64,000 nt of DNA from assembly GCA_000727475.1 (NCBI GenBank), contig KL647288.1, positions 3,715,604 to 3,779,603 on the forward strand, written 5' to 3'. The DNA comes from Sarcocystis neurona (Eukaryota > Apicomplexa > Conoidasida > Eucoccidiorida > Sarcocystidae). Below are positions 12,401-24,649 of this stretch, piece by piece (positions within the stretch are counted from its first letter, which is position 1; every line of letters begins with the position of its first letter). The position numbers and the translations under genes are program-made. The notes under the pieces were generated by a model. It saw only the letters and a list, made by a program, of their open reading frames with translations, was not told the origin of the DNA and ran no database searches.

Positions 12401-15400
12401 ATTTAACTCTAGTGGAAAAAGGCTATCGCGTCTCCTGCTTGCATGGAATGATGCCTTTCAAACTGCGGAAAACGAGGTAAAGAGTGGCGGAACCAATACA
12501 CAAATCGCATCTGTTCTGTGGTAAAAGAGACTTACACTCGTGTATGCCACCTCTCTGACACATGAGCCGGTTAACACCCTACAGGCGCGGGAGCTGCCGT
12601 TCCGCCGCTCGATCACAGAAGTAGCACTTCAAGTGTCTGGTAGCGCACAGCTGCATCAGGAGTCTCTGTGCTTCCGCCTAAGGTCTCAACTGTCACATCT
12701 GGAAAGAAAGGTTTCTCCATGGAAAACAAGGAGCTTTCAGGAAGCGGAGCTCCGCTCACGTTGCTTTAATATAAAAAAGGTTCTCTCCACTACGGACAAC
12801 GAACGTCCCCGCAGGGGCTTTCTTTCCTGCTGGCTGTACTCCACTTCTTCATGTCGTGCGTCTGCGAATAATTGCTGGTAGTGTTGGATCGACGTGCTGT
12901 ACGTGCACCACCGCACTAGCGTCTGCCTGCTCATACAGATGATAACGATTTTGCCTGAGTGATTGCGCACTGTGTGGCTGGAGCCGTTTCAGCGGAAGCG
13001 TCAGATCTTCCTCCTGTCCAGCCGCAACAAGTGGCGATTGCCCAACTATGGCGGACGCTTGATTTCGCTTGAGGCCTCACTTCGCCCTCACGTCTCCTCT
13101 CGTGAACCGCTAGCGTGCTTGCCGTGTAGGGCTCCACCAGTCTTAGCTCCCCGCACTCTGTTCTTTTTCGGTGTCCGTCCCTACGACTGAAGAAAATGCA
13201 TGTTGCGCCCGTGTCTCTCTCACAGTTGCCATATTCTGCTTAGAAATTCTGACGCGTAGTGCTGCCTCGGGCCCTGACGCGCCCGGCTGTATGCATTTCG
13301 CGTTCTTACATCAAAGGGTTTGTTCGCCACATGAAGAATCAGCCTCAGCGTGGCCAGGGTATTCGCGATTAGCCTTGACGGCATAGATACGAGATTGTGA
13401 CGCGCATTATTGTTGTTCATCGGTGATTTACCGAGGTGAATCACTTGAATATTCCGGGTTGCTTGAGTGTTTGAACACAACGTGTCGTCCTCCGCTGATG
13501 TGGTATTTCTGATCTGCATGCAGCTTTCGCAGATTCAAAGAAGGTCAGACAGACATTCTGGTGTGCACCAACGTTGCCTCACGTGGGCTCGACATCAACG
13601 GAGTGGAGCACGTCGTCATGTTTGACTTCCCACAGAGTTTAGCGGATTATTTGCATCGCAGTGGACGAACGGCTCGCGGAGGAGAGACGGGACGTGTTAC
13701 GCTTCTTTTTTCGAAAAGGAACCTGCCGCTTATTCAACAAATACAGAACATCTCAAAAGCAACCCTGTCCTCCCCAGAGTTAAGGTACTGTAGGATCGCA
13801 ATGTCTGCCACACTGTAACCATCTTTGTAGTGTTGCTACAAAGGTGCGTTGAATAATGCGCAGACAACCACACAGCTGTGAACTGGAGAACCAGAGGAAT
13901 GTTGCTTTGTTTGCACGGAGTACACGCATATATCTATATGTGTGAGGTCGCACGCGGGACGTACGGGTACACAAGCGGCTTCAGCTAGAAGGCTCTTGCA
14001 GCGCAGCTGGGAGAAAGCACCTCAAGCTGGAAGAAGACAGCACAACAGGGTCGGCGTGCACTCTGCAAAAGTGGAACTATCTGTTGAGGTCGATAAAGAG
14101 AGTCAGCCTGACACCGCCTGCGGTTCAGCTGACGCCAATGGGTTTTCACTGTCAGTCAGCCTCATTTTTGCTCTCACCGACACCCTCTGTCCTGCTTTCG
14201 GATTTCCATTCTATTTTGCGATCAAGAACGTAGAAGGTACTGCTTGACAGAAAGCCAGCCGGCGTAAAAGTACACAGAGAGTTAGGAGAAATTGCTCTCG
14301 AGTTGTGCGTGTGGCCACTCGTCACTTCGGAGAACGGGATCTTCCTGCGTTTTGAAGTGGCAGCGGCGCAGAAAGCCGGCTGATTGTATGAGACAAGAGA
14401 CGAACGCGGAAATGTTTTCCATGCATGAGATGCTGCCACACGCTACATTAGTTAGCGTTGTCTTTGTTTTCTACTGCGGGACGGAGCAACAAATTTGCTC
14501 GTACCACGTTTAGATGAAAAATTTCACGTGACCGTCCCCACTGTGGGCGGTATGAACACACATAGATATTGCATATCTGAATGGTAAGTGCATAGCTAAG
14601 CAGGCGTAGGCGTAGCAGATCATATTTGCCACGTTCGCAACAGAAACAATTTTTTAGTGCACGCCTGTGCACTCGTTACGTCTCTGTATAGCCACTGAAG
14701 ACCGCGACTGACCAGAGGCGTGCGGTCGGCATTCGTACATAGAGACGTACCAGTGCGTGTGCGAGCAGTCCGCTCGTCTCAGTCAGACAGCAGTAGCACA
14801 GTTACCGACGGAAGATCAACTATTCTGCATTTGTATGTGCAGAGGAGTTGCTCGTAGCCAAGTGTTCTCACACGAGAAAAGTCGGTATTACTTTAACGAA
14901 GTCGGGTGTGCTTGGCAGCCGGTAAGCGTAGGGTCAGCGGTACTGCCATGCCTCCTGCTTATTAAGACATTCACTTGTCCGCACGCAGCTCTACGTACGG
15001 CGATTCCGCCACTTGCGTACAAAACGGAACTGAATTCACTCAACGACACATAATGTGCGGCCTAGACAGACATAGAGCGCTTGAAGCACGCATGTGACAC
15101 CTGGAGAGAATTGCTGGTTAACCTTGCGTGGTGGTGCAGATATGCTTAAGGATGCGATATTTCTTTATGGGGGTTACCTGAGAACTTACCACGCAAGCAT
15201 ATGTGTCTCGTCACGCGAAAAACTGTTTTTCTGCAGTGCACGCACGAAAGCAACCACTCGTGCGTCTCCGTTTGCCCAGAACGGAGGATAGAAACGTGCT
15301 GGAACATTAGTAGCAGCGTGTGGAAGCACAGGCTAGGCTATGCATGCAACCGTGTTACACTCTTGGACATGTGCGGCCATTTGTGAAGTACGCATTCGCG

Positions 15401-18066
15401 GAAGTGCACACGGTCTAGAAGACGTGTCTGCATGTCGAACGTGGAGAGAAAGGTGCCAGTGTATACCAGATTTTGCCGGGTGTTGTTTGCGACCATGTCT
15501 GGACCATCTAGCTGGCGGTGACCCCCCTATCATAACCGATGACATATTTAAGCGAACGGAAATTTTTGTCAGCGTGTGGGTGTGCGGGTGCACCTGTGTG
15601 AATGTGTTTCTGCCCATGTGCGCACTATGTGTAAGGTATCGAGCTGCATCTCCGTGCATGCCTGAGCAAGTAGACATGCTATTATATAGAATCAACTTGT
15701 TCCTTCTGCTGGTGCACTCTTCTTCCAGGCATGCTAGTCCTCGTGTGCGACGTTTACTGAAGCTGGAGGAGCGCTGGAGAGAACTTACTCAGATGCGGTA
15801 AGCCACCACAAGCCCTAGGGCGCAGCGTACTGGACTCGTTAACGCACGCAGTGCACGTAGCTCCACACGATGTAGGTTTATGCGGAACTCAAATACGGTA
15901 AGTACATATATGGATGTGTGGTAGTGCACCTGTCTCCGTTGCTGTTCGCCCGTGCTGAGTATGCGTCTGCACGGTCACTTATGTAGGCTTTTGCTCGGCT
16001 GGTGAACAAGTCCTTCAACGAAGGTTTTCTTTTTGAATTTCTTGGAAGCCCGCCGATAACTGGTGCTCGTTTGTAAGGTGGGGCAACCGATACTTCCTGT
16101 TAAGCTCTCAACAGGGTCTCTTTGTCTGTGTCACCCCACTAGGCAGAACGCTGCGAGCTCTCCGAGTCAAGAGGTAAACTTAGGCTGTCTTTTGCCAAGC
16201 GGCACGCATTCTTCGTGAGCTCCTGCCTCGGCCGTTTCCCTCATCTGGTGCGACAGGTGCCTCTGAACTAGAGGGCTAATAAAGCCGAGCAAACACGCGC
16301 TGTTGGCCGGTTCGGATAATGTCGCCAACTTGACACGCGGGTTGCAGGGCGTCTTGTACTCGTAGCTAATGGACCCATTTAGCAAAAGCGCTAGCAAAAG
16401 CGCTGCCGAATGCGTTTTTTGTGGGTTCTGTGTACATCAGATACGTTTGAACTCATGTCCATATTTCCATATCGCAAAGGGACACCATGAGCTTGTGCAT
16501 ATTGTGATGCTGCTCGAAGGTACCTGGCTGCGCTGTTTGATTGTACGTTTCGTCGTGTCAGCGATGAACTGCACCAGGTTTATGAGAAAAAATTTCATGC
16601 AGGATACCACCACTATCAACTCTGTAGGGACCTGCCTAGGTTAGGGCGCACTTCCCTAAATGTGTGCTCTAATTCGCATGCACCTGTGACTTGCTCCTTT
16701 TCGTGCTTTTCGCAGCAACCCCAAAAGAAAAATCGGAGGAAGAAGGAAGCTGGGATTGCCTCCCAATCGGAATGCTGTCGGTCCGAAGACGAAATGGCTT
16801 CTCAAGAAGTTGCACTTTAGGTACTCGGTGCACGTACCTGACAACTTAGACGATGCCCGACGACTGAAGTAGTTTCACACAGACTGCAACACATACACAT
16901 AGAGCCCTACGAAATATGCCCTGAAAACAGGCGAGGTCGAAAATTGTGTACACGCGTATGTGCAAATGTTTCCATACGAACTGAGAGGTGGAGCTGTTTT
17001 CTGAGCGCTTCTACCCGTGCGGACTTTCGTTGAAAGCGGAAGAGTCGCCTAGCGTGGTTAGCTGCATATCGGAGCTATTCGGCGGTGAGTCTGCAACAAA
17101 GTGCTAGTGCATGACTTGTGATTGAGGTACATGTTGACACGGATCCCCAATGTCGTGAAGAACAGTGTGACGCTCACGCGTACACCCATTTTCGTTTTCT
17201 CTGACGCATTCTGTGATGTCCCGTCAATCGGAGCGGAGTCGCGGGTATAACGCAGCGCAGCGGTGCTGCACCAGCCATCAGTGCAAGCCTCCGCAACGAG
17301 TGTGTGATCAAACTGTTTTGGCTGCGCGGCTGTCCTTCTGTACTCTAGGATGAAGGCCATCTCCCACATGAAATTCTTACGGTCACGAGGAATTCTTTTC
17401 AAGAAAGAACTTTTGCCGAGGTAATAAAATCTTCGCGTGAGGAAACGTACCATTGCGACTTTATACTGGTGAAAGTGTAGCCGTGTAGTGCTGTGGCAGC
17501 TTTTATACAAAGCGCCGTACATTTTGTTCTGTATCTCCGGCTGTTAATGCTGACGCAAAGAGCGTGACACCTGAAAAGTCGTACCTGAGAAACTATTCGT
17601 AGGGAATAATTCATTGAACGACTGCGTACTTGGCCCTGTGCGCAGGCATCCGCGGCTTTCCGTGGAGCGGTCGGATGCGCAGCAATGCATGAGGATGATA
17701 CGCAGCGAGGACGGCTTATTGCAGGTGATGCCAACACGCCGGTCGAAGTCTTTCATGCGTCGGAAGGTTCAGGAGAGTGAGGTAAGTTGACGGAAAATTC
17801 ATGCCTATGTACGAGTGTCTGTGACTACAGTGATGTCACCAGTATAAAAAGTGGAGCTACAAACGGGGCACTGGGACAGCAGTATATTTAGGTAAGCAAG
17901 AGGATCTCTCAAGTGGACGCCCAGTGATCCGAACGCCGTGGTAGGTAGCTTTGAATAATACGAATTATGCCGATGCCTTCTGTAGCCTGTTTTCCTTATC
18001 TGGCCAGCACTGCATCAGGAGAGCGCTGACCTGCGCGCTTTGTTGGAAGAAAAATTACTATTTTAG
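9472..18066 (+). CDS. DEAD-box RNA helicase, probably organellar, 10 coding exons
   Basis: Exons: (start uncertain, ATG 9472 or 8881)-11033, 12393-12476, 13533-13784, 15729-15797, 15876-15897, 15987-16072, 16147-16173, 16716-16820, 17646-17781, 18019-18066. Phases agree throughout and the frame ends in TAG; from 9472 it encodes 796 aa. The enzyme would unwind or remodel RNA with ATP. Motifs in order: PTDVQ (Q motif), APTGSGKT, VPSRELA, TTPARL, VVEEAD at 10426-10437 (EEAD in place of DEAD), VAATKT (AAT in place of SAT), IIFCNT, VCTNVASRGLDI and HRSGRTARGG. A basic tail follows (NPKRKIGGRRKL, KTKWLLKKLHF). The N-terminal part is rich in Ser and Arg with few acidic residues, as in organelle-targeted proteins. 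The junction 12476/13533 gives a helicase motif region about three residues shorter than usual, so a micro-exon could be missing. Confidence 0.85.
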
Positions 18067-19848
18067 TGGTGCCGAAGAATATTTGCCTACAGTGTAATAC
18101 ACTTCCTCAGTTGCACTTACTTGGGGCTGAGTACTTGTCGGAACTACGCTTGTAAGGCGTACGGAATGCTGAGTGCTGTTCACACTATTCCGCTGCAAAC
18201 GCCCGGCTGAACTGGCGGTCCTACTGAAAGCGCCTTGTCCGCGTTTATTTACATAAGTGTGAAGATGTAACAGCGCACCACCGGAGTTCGGCGATGGGTT
18301 TCGGATGTGCAATTGCATTCAGGAAGGACAATACGAACGTGCGGATAAAACGATTCCAATACAAGGAAGGTCGTACTTCGAAGAGAAAGCGGCACGTCCT
18401 TCTAAGTATCATCGGAAAACCTATTTCTGATATACGGAATAAGATGTGGAGTGCGTGGATGGCCACACCTCCTTCACGAAGAGCTGCTGTCAAGCCTGCA
18501 GTAGTGACTCATTTAGGAGCTGCGGCACCCTCGCCGTTACTCCGACGGTAAATTCTCAAAGCAAGGGTGGGACGTCGGCATTGTGATTTCAGGTTTTCCA
18601 GTGTGCAAGACTGGCTCGTTGGCATGAAGTAATGAATGAGCAGTGTGTTTTCATAGTGGAGTACCATCGGATCCTGGTACTAATATGTGCTGTGTGGCCG
18701 CGGAAGGGCTCCTTTTCGCATTGGGGAGCCGCCTTCACGCTGTAAAGGTGGGTAATTTCTGGGGCGAAACGGAGGTGGAAAATTTCGGTCAACAGTCTTA
18801 AGAGGACGCATCTTCCTCGGCGCTTGGCGCGACTGGACTGCTTCGAGCATCCTGTAAGAGAATTCAAGATGGGTTATTCGCGTCAGTGCTTCAACTGTCT
18901 CACGCGTCTACGTGCCAACCCCGCCGGACGAGCTGTGATCTGCACTGCGTGTCTTTTACTCTTGGAAAGCCAGTCTACAGCGATACACATGGAAGAGGCA
19001 GCTGCTGGTGAGACCCTCTGGAATATAGGAGGTCGCTTTCACGCGAAAGCGGCAAGACCAAGCTTACACGTGGTCAAGGTGATACAACACGGCGTACAGC
19101 AAGCTGAGTGCAGACATTACGAATATCTGTCCGTCCTAAGAGGAATAAGTGTATCAGCCTGTATTTGTACTTTGTGGCCGCTGCATTCCTTGGAGGTCGC
19201 TGCTATGCTACAGAACGGCGGCAGCACCTTTATACGTGTATGCAGCTAGAAGCAACGTGGAGTGCTCACGGTGATCTTCAGGATCGTGCGACGTGTCTCG
19301 CCTCGGTGAAGCGAGCCGTGTTAACGTGTTATTTGACATGCGCGACTCCTTCAATGTAAAAATGGTGTCGTGGAAGTAGTTTTTTCTTTTATCGCTTGAA
19401 AATAGTTTGCATGCTATCAATAGAAGTCGTTACCTCCCTTGTGAGAGCATCGCGGGTCAGCGCGAGAAAGACGCACAAGATGTGCTTGCTTGCATTCGGG
19501 TATCAGTCGCTTTGGACGTGCACCCCTTTTGTTCAATGAGTTCACGAGGGCTGAGCTAGCCAAATTGTACAGCATTTGTAAAGAGCGTTTGAAACGCTTC
19601 ACTATCAAATCTAGATTCAGGGCAGTACATAAATTGCACCGCCTGAAGTTTGGCTCGGTCCCCTGAACTCATGCGTCTGCTCAAAATTAGAAACCAGCTA
19701 ATTTATCGACAAGCGCACATGGCTGTGATGGCGATTGTGGATCTCCCCCCTCCCCCGTAAACTCCTTCTTATACACATTACAACGGCTAGGGCTTTTCTT
19801 GTCCGATGCTTGGTGGCAGGTGAAGTCAAACGGCAGCGCGAAAACTGG
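18067..19848. other. Spacer between convergent helicase and CFAP161 genes
   Basis: The two flanking genes converge, so this should hold both 3' untranslated regions. A complete 85-codon plus-strand frame at 18294-18551 is listed separately. I see no other supported element. Confidence 0.5.
18294..18551 (+). CDS. Possible small basic protein, unrecognised
   Basis: A single frame from ATG to TAA of 85 codons. The stretch IKRFQYKEGRTSKRKRH is very basic, and the C-terminal half is rich in Ala and Pro. A second frame over the same bases is also open and reads protein-like (GRSYFEEKAARPS), which weakens the call. The position 228 bp after the helicase stop on the same strand means it may simply be 3' untranslated sequence. 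No family was recognised. Confidence 0.2.
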   Translation: MGFGCAIAFRKDNTNVRIKRFQYKEGRTSKRKRHVLLSIIGKPISDIRNKMWSAWMATPPSRRAAVKPAVVTHLGAAAPSPLLRR

Positions 19849-22800
19849 TCAGAAGGCCACGTCGCCGGTATTGGTATCGCAGGTTGAGGGATTGGGCGTG
19901 ATGGAAGTCACGAACATCCAGTTGTTCTCTTCATCTGCGAAAGGCAACGCCGCGTTTTCAAATAACGAAAGCAAGAGGGAGGACGCAATGATAGTTTAAG
20001 CGTTTGCTGTGCGTGGTTGCTTGATAGCGCCATAGTCTCTCCCGAAGTGAACTGCTCTGTGTGCATGCAGCGCTACTACGGTCGTTTTGCAACGATAAAG
20101 AATTTTCCTTCCGCGCCCGTGGTATCTGTTGACTTCCGCCGAAAACTGGACCGCAGTTGTGGGTACAAGAATCTATACGTTGCTATTCTTCTCCACCAAC
20201 CTACCCGTCATAACGCACAACAGAAAAATTTCGTGTCGTTCTAACTTGAAATATCGTGCCGCTTGCACACGTGAAACAGAACTCATAATTAAAGAGAGGT
20301 TTTGAGAGCTGCACTCCACTTATTTGTTTACCTTGCTTCCTTGAGTCAATGTCCGAAGTAGTTCTTCCACACGACTCCGCGACGAGATTCTGTGTTTTGT
20401 TGTGGAGAAGGTAGGATTTGCAGTGCACCTACAAAAAAATATCTGAAGGAAAGTCCGGTATTCTTGAGTCGGACTTGCAAGTGAAATTAGGGGACACGCG
20501 AGATCATGCACGGCGCCTGCTGTGGTAGAGTTTGAAATCAGGAGAGCGAATCCCGGAACCACTTCTATCGGAGTCGTTATCGCGGAGTGTGTAGTGTTTT
20601 GTCAGAAGTACCCACGGAAAGCAGCGGGTTTAGTGGTGGGTTCTTGAGGTGCAGAGCAAACGGTCATCAAAAGAAACGGTTACTTGTCGAATAGTCTAAA
20701 CCGCTGTGGACGGATGGGGCAAACGATAGGGGATGACACCAGCAGAGGGCTTTCAAAGTAACACGACTTCTCTTGCAGCCCACCACGGCTTTTCCGAGAA
20801 TTCCACAGCGAACAAGTTTTTGAGAATTGATGTGTGAATTACACGGTTTGAAAAGGCTGGATGCGGCGTACAGAGGGCACACGTGCCCAGACTCATCCAA
20901 TTTATAAGTGTTTTTTTTTCATGTGTACAGTGGCGCGTAGCATCGACACGCGGAAGCACACATAATACGCCTGTGTGATGTTCAAATTAGTTGTCGAGCT
21001 CGTGCGTGTACAGCTTTACTGTGGAAAGGCTTGCAGCGAAGATCACAGAGTACATTTTTGAGCGGCGTAAGCATGAGGCATGAGGAAAACTGCGGCGAGC
21101 TGTACCTCATATTCCGAGCCAAAGCTGTTGGGGTAGTTCACTTTTGCAGACGCCAACATCTGGTCGGTGTGGACGTGCTTGATAACAATTGTCGTGTTCG
21201 CTGGAACGGGCCGTCCCTCATGTTCGTAACGTACTCGGGCATCCGCGTGAAGCACCTGCAAACCCGCGGATACAGCTGCTGCGGTTTGTAGCTCTAAATA
21301 TTCAGTAAAGTGGACCGTCTGCAGCGACGAAATCTAGGCCTTCGAATGGGACGCGTTCTGACTGTTTCCGCGTCACTCACTAGTGCGCACATGTCGTGGT
21401 GCATCAGTGCAGAACTGCGTCCTTACTGCAGAGTATATATACGTGTGCACGTCAGGCACAACAGGTGGCGTATTTTTGCGATCAGTTAGTTGAATAGGTG
21501 GAGCATATAAAATTACAGTATCTATCGGTCCAGAGCCGCATTCAAGCGGCGCGTCGTAGGACCGGGATCATCAAGCTGTCACTCGCCTTGTCAGGCAAAA
21601 TACGGCGCGGTAGCACAGGCGTACACAGAATTCGCCGTGGTTGCTGGGTAGCGTTCTTACTGTACGTACTTTCCACCGGAGCTTCTGAATTCGCAAGCCC
21701 ACTTACGCATGTATGTATACACACGTATGATATAAAAATCCGCATACATAGATAACCTAGAGGAAAAGAAATCTGTCCTTGAGATAGAATCTGCAAGACG
21801 CCTCTGCATCGACACAGCCAGCTAAAACCACGTACAAGGCTCTTAACGGGTGAGTACTCATCCACGAACATATTCGCACACGTACACTGCATCCGGTAAG
21901 TGTACAGCGAGTGTATAGCCGCGAGCGTGGGCTAATTCTTCTGTGTCCTAGTGATCTCACAGACTTTCTAAAAAAATTCTCGCTCACCTTCCACAGAGTT
22001 CCGCCAAATGCTGTACTACTGAAGACCACTTCCTGATTTCTACTGTAACGGGACGAAGCGAGCGGTGACACAGCCTCGCTGTGCAAAAACCACTGAGAAG
22101 AGCAGCGAGCCAGCACAGACGCAGGACCTACCCCATGACCCACTTGCAACTCTGATGCTGTGTGGACATACCATACTGCCACAGGCCAAACAAGAACACT
22201 GGTTCCAAGACGCGTTGCCTTTCCAACGTAATTTGAATACTTTGTGCTGCGATTTCTCTTCGTGTCTGGCGTCCTCCACCGTGACTTCCTGAAAAGTACA
22301 ACTCTGAGTACGCACAGCTGCGTTTCCGTGCTCATTTGAACACGGTGTGCTGCGATTTCGCTTCGTGTCTGGCGTTCTCCACAACTCAACTTCCCGACAC
22401 ATAGTTCGCACGGCTGCTTGAGGTGTTTAAACCTTCAGTGTCGCTCCGGTGTGTGCTTTCTCGCCTCGCTGCAGTCGCCACGTTCTCCCGGACGAGGTCC
22501 ACAAAGGGCAGGATGCAGACGAAGACGAAACGTTTGTCCGTACCGCAGAGTACTGCTCGCCTCCTCACTCTCGCGTCCCCTTATGCACACACATCAATCA
22601 TAGCCTTTGTTGTCGTGCAAACACAATGCCTTCATGAGGTGTCACACGTGAGGATGCCTATTCGTGTTGAGCAACCCTTTACTGAAAACTAATATATAAC
22701 TATAGATATATATACATACGTGTGCGCGCACGTATATCTTACACATGGATTCGCTTGTTTCTGGGTAAGTATATGCAGGTCCACGGCGTGTACGGGCAGG

Positions 22801-24487
22801 TGCACACGGGCAGGCGAATTTATGCTTACTTGCGCTACAAAGACACAATACCGTCCACGGCTACAACCCTAGCAGATCTACAAATGAAAGCGACCGTCCG
22901 TAGACAATTCTAACCCAAAAGTCCTGCGTAACCCTGTCCGGTAGAACTGGCCGGAAGGACTAAGATAAGAACCCGAAAGGAATACCTGCAGACCTCAAAA
23001 GTATTCCTTGTTGTATGTTCATGATTCGGCCCAGTCGTGCAGCCGAATGCGACTCCAGCAGGCTTCTGTATCATGTCGCTGACATCCGTGCAGAGAGTTC
23101 CTCCTGTCCGCTGGTTCATCAGCATCACATGCTGGCCAAAATGAATACAGCCGTCAGCGGAAAAGCTTAGGGTTGTCGGCTGCAGACTTCTATTCAGCTT
23201 TGTGAGCCTTTTTATCACCAGCAGCTCCCCTTCAACACCCAGTTGTCGAGAGGCCGCCACAACGCCACTGACAGTACAAAATACTGGTGTGCCCGAGGAG
23301 GAGCTCCAGGTAAAAACCATTTTTTGGAAGAAGACAACGTTGTTCAGTTCACTCCATGACAGCACTGTTCAAGACATCTGACCACAGTTTTTGCCTCATC
23401 ACGTCATTGTGCGAGGCGCTCCCAGATAACGCGTCCGCGGTACGGGGTCTCGAGTGCTTGCCATCATCGTACGGTGCGGTAAATCTCGCTACTGCGGTGC
23501 TCTGTGTTCTACGTTGCCTTGAGCTGTCTAGACCACCAAGCTCTTGCTCCAGTCCAGCGACCGATGCACGGGCGTGACCCTTTGACCTTCACTACGTGTT
23601 CACACGCACTTATAATTGTACTACGGGTCCTCGCGTGTATATTCGACGTAAGAAGGCCCAATTATAACTGCCCTCTTGCATTGTATTGAATTTCCCATTC
23701 GTCGAGCTCATCGTAAGTGAGCAGTTACTGAATGAGTCAGCGGCATTCCTGCTAGCCGCCCTTAGATGACACTTTGCTTGTGAAGAGGTACGCGTGCCTG
23801 AGACCACCGTTTATTACGTACGTAGCACTCCTTGTGAATGTGCTCCACGAGAGAATCCTGTAGAGCCCATCCACCAGAAGGTGAACTTTGGGCGCGGGGT
23901 ACCACGGGTTTGAAACCTTAGCTCCCATGTAAATGTATTTCACGGAGTATAGCATCACCAAGCCAGCCGATGTCTGTAGACCCAGTGGACAAGTGGTGCG
24001 CAAAATCTGCACATCAGCGAGTGCTCACCCGATGCCTTTTTAGCTTGAAAGTTCTTGCGCTCCTCGTCGTACTCGGCGACTTCCTCTCTCCAGTTGCCGA
24101 GCCTGTTCAAATGCGAAGATACAGTGCGCAACTTATAACTATGCCGGCGAGTAAGATTTCAAATCACACACCTTGTGTATTGGTGGCGCCCCTTCAGATT
24201 CAACAGAATTTTCATATTTGATGTTTGAGAAGTCCAAACGCCATAAGGAGGGCGCAGCATTCTAATTCAGAGCGCCGCTGCCTGCACTAATGCCACAGCC
24301 CTTGGGGCGTCAGCGGAAGTGCGCTCAGCCACCTGCTTGGAGCACCCGCTTCAGTAACACTTTCTTCTACAATGCTGAAAGCGTGCTTATCGACATCGTC
24401 CGGTGACCCAAACATTGTTAATGGCTTTCACCTGCACTTAAAACTTAAAACGGGGCGCCTGCTCCCCCCTGCCTCTCTATCGGCCAT
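19849..24487 (-). CDS. CFAP161: Cilia- and flagella-associated protein 161
   Basis: Exons, minus strand: 24487-24432, 24102-24029, 23283-22986, 22198-21988, 21255-21106, 20428-20332, 19934-19849. Phases are consistent and the frame ends in TGA, giving 323 aa against about 300 in animals. CFAP161 is a microtubule inner protein of axonemal doublets, so it should act in the flagella of male gametes if this is a coccidian. Recognised blocks are LGNWREEVAEYDEE near the N-terminus, SADGCIHFGQHVMLMN, RNTFEV, SRNQEVVF, YEHEGRPVPANT followed by IVIKHVHTDQ, NSFGSEYEV, and the terminal EENNWMFVTS. All match the family in order. The least certain boundary is the 5' edge of exon 4 (22198), chosen because it is the only AG that restores phase and it gives the family-like sequence NTFEVCSV. 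Exon 1 is short (18 codons) and is assigned from phase and position. Confidence 0.92.
22225..22400. repeat. Tandem duplication in CFAP161 intron 3, unit about 103 bp
   Basis: ATTTGAA..C..TGTGCTGCGATTTC and CTTCGTGTCTGGCGT recur with a period of 103 bp, starting near 22231 and 22334. The first copy lies immediately upstream of exon 4 in the sense of transcription. It was probably formed by local duplication. Confidence 0.85.
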
Positions 24488-24649
24488 TTTTATTGTGGGC
24501 TTGACGGCTACTGTTCGTCTTAGCGTTTCACGATCCGTAGTCTTTTCAGAATGGGCTGCCGCCGGAGAACCGTTTAGGATCCAGAAAATATGAAAAGCGG
24601 CACTGGAAACAGTACACGAGCAGGAGAGCTCTACATTCAACGTCGTCGT

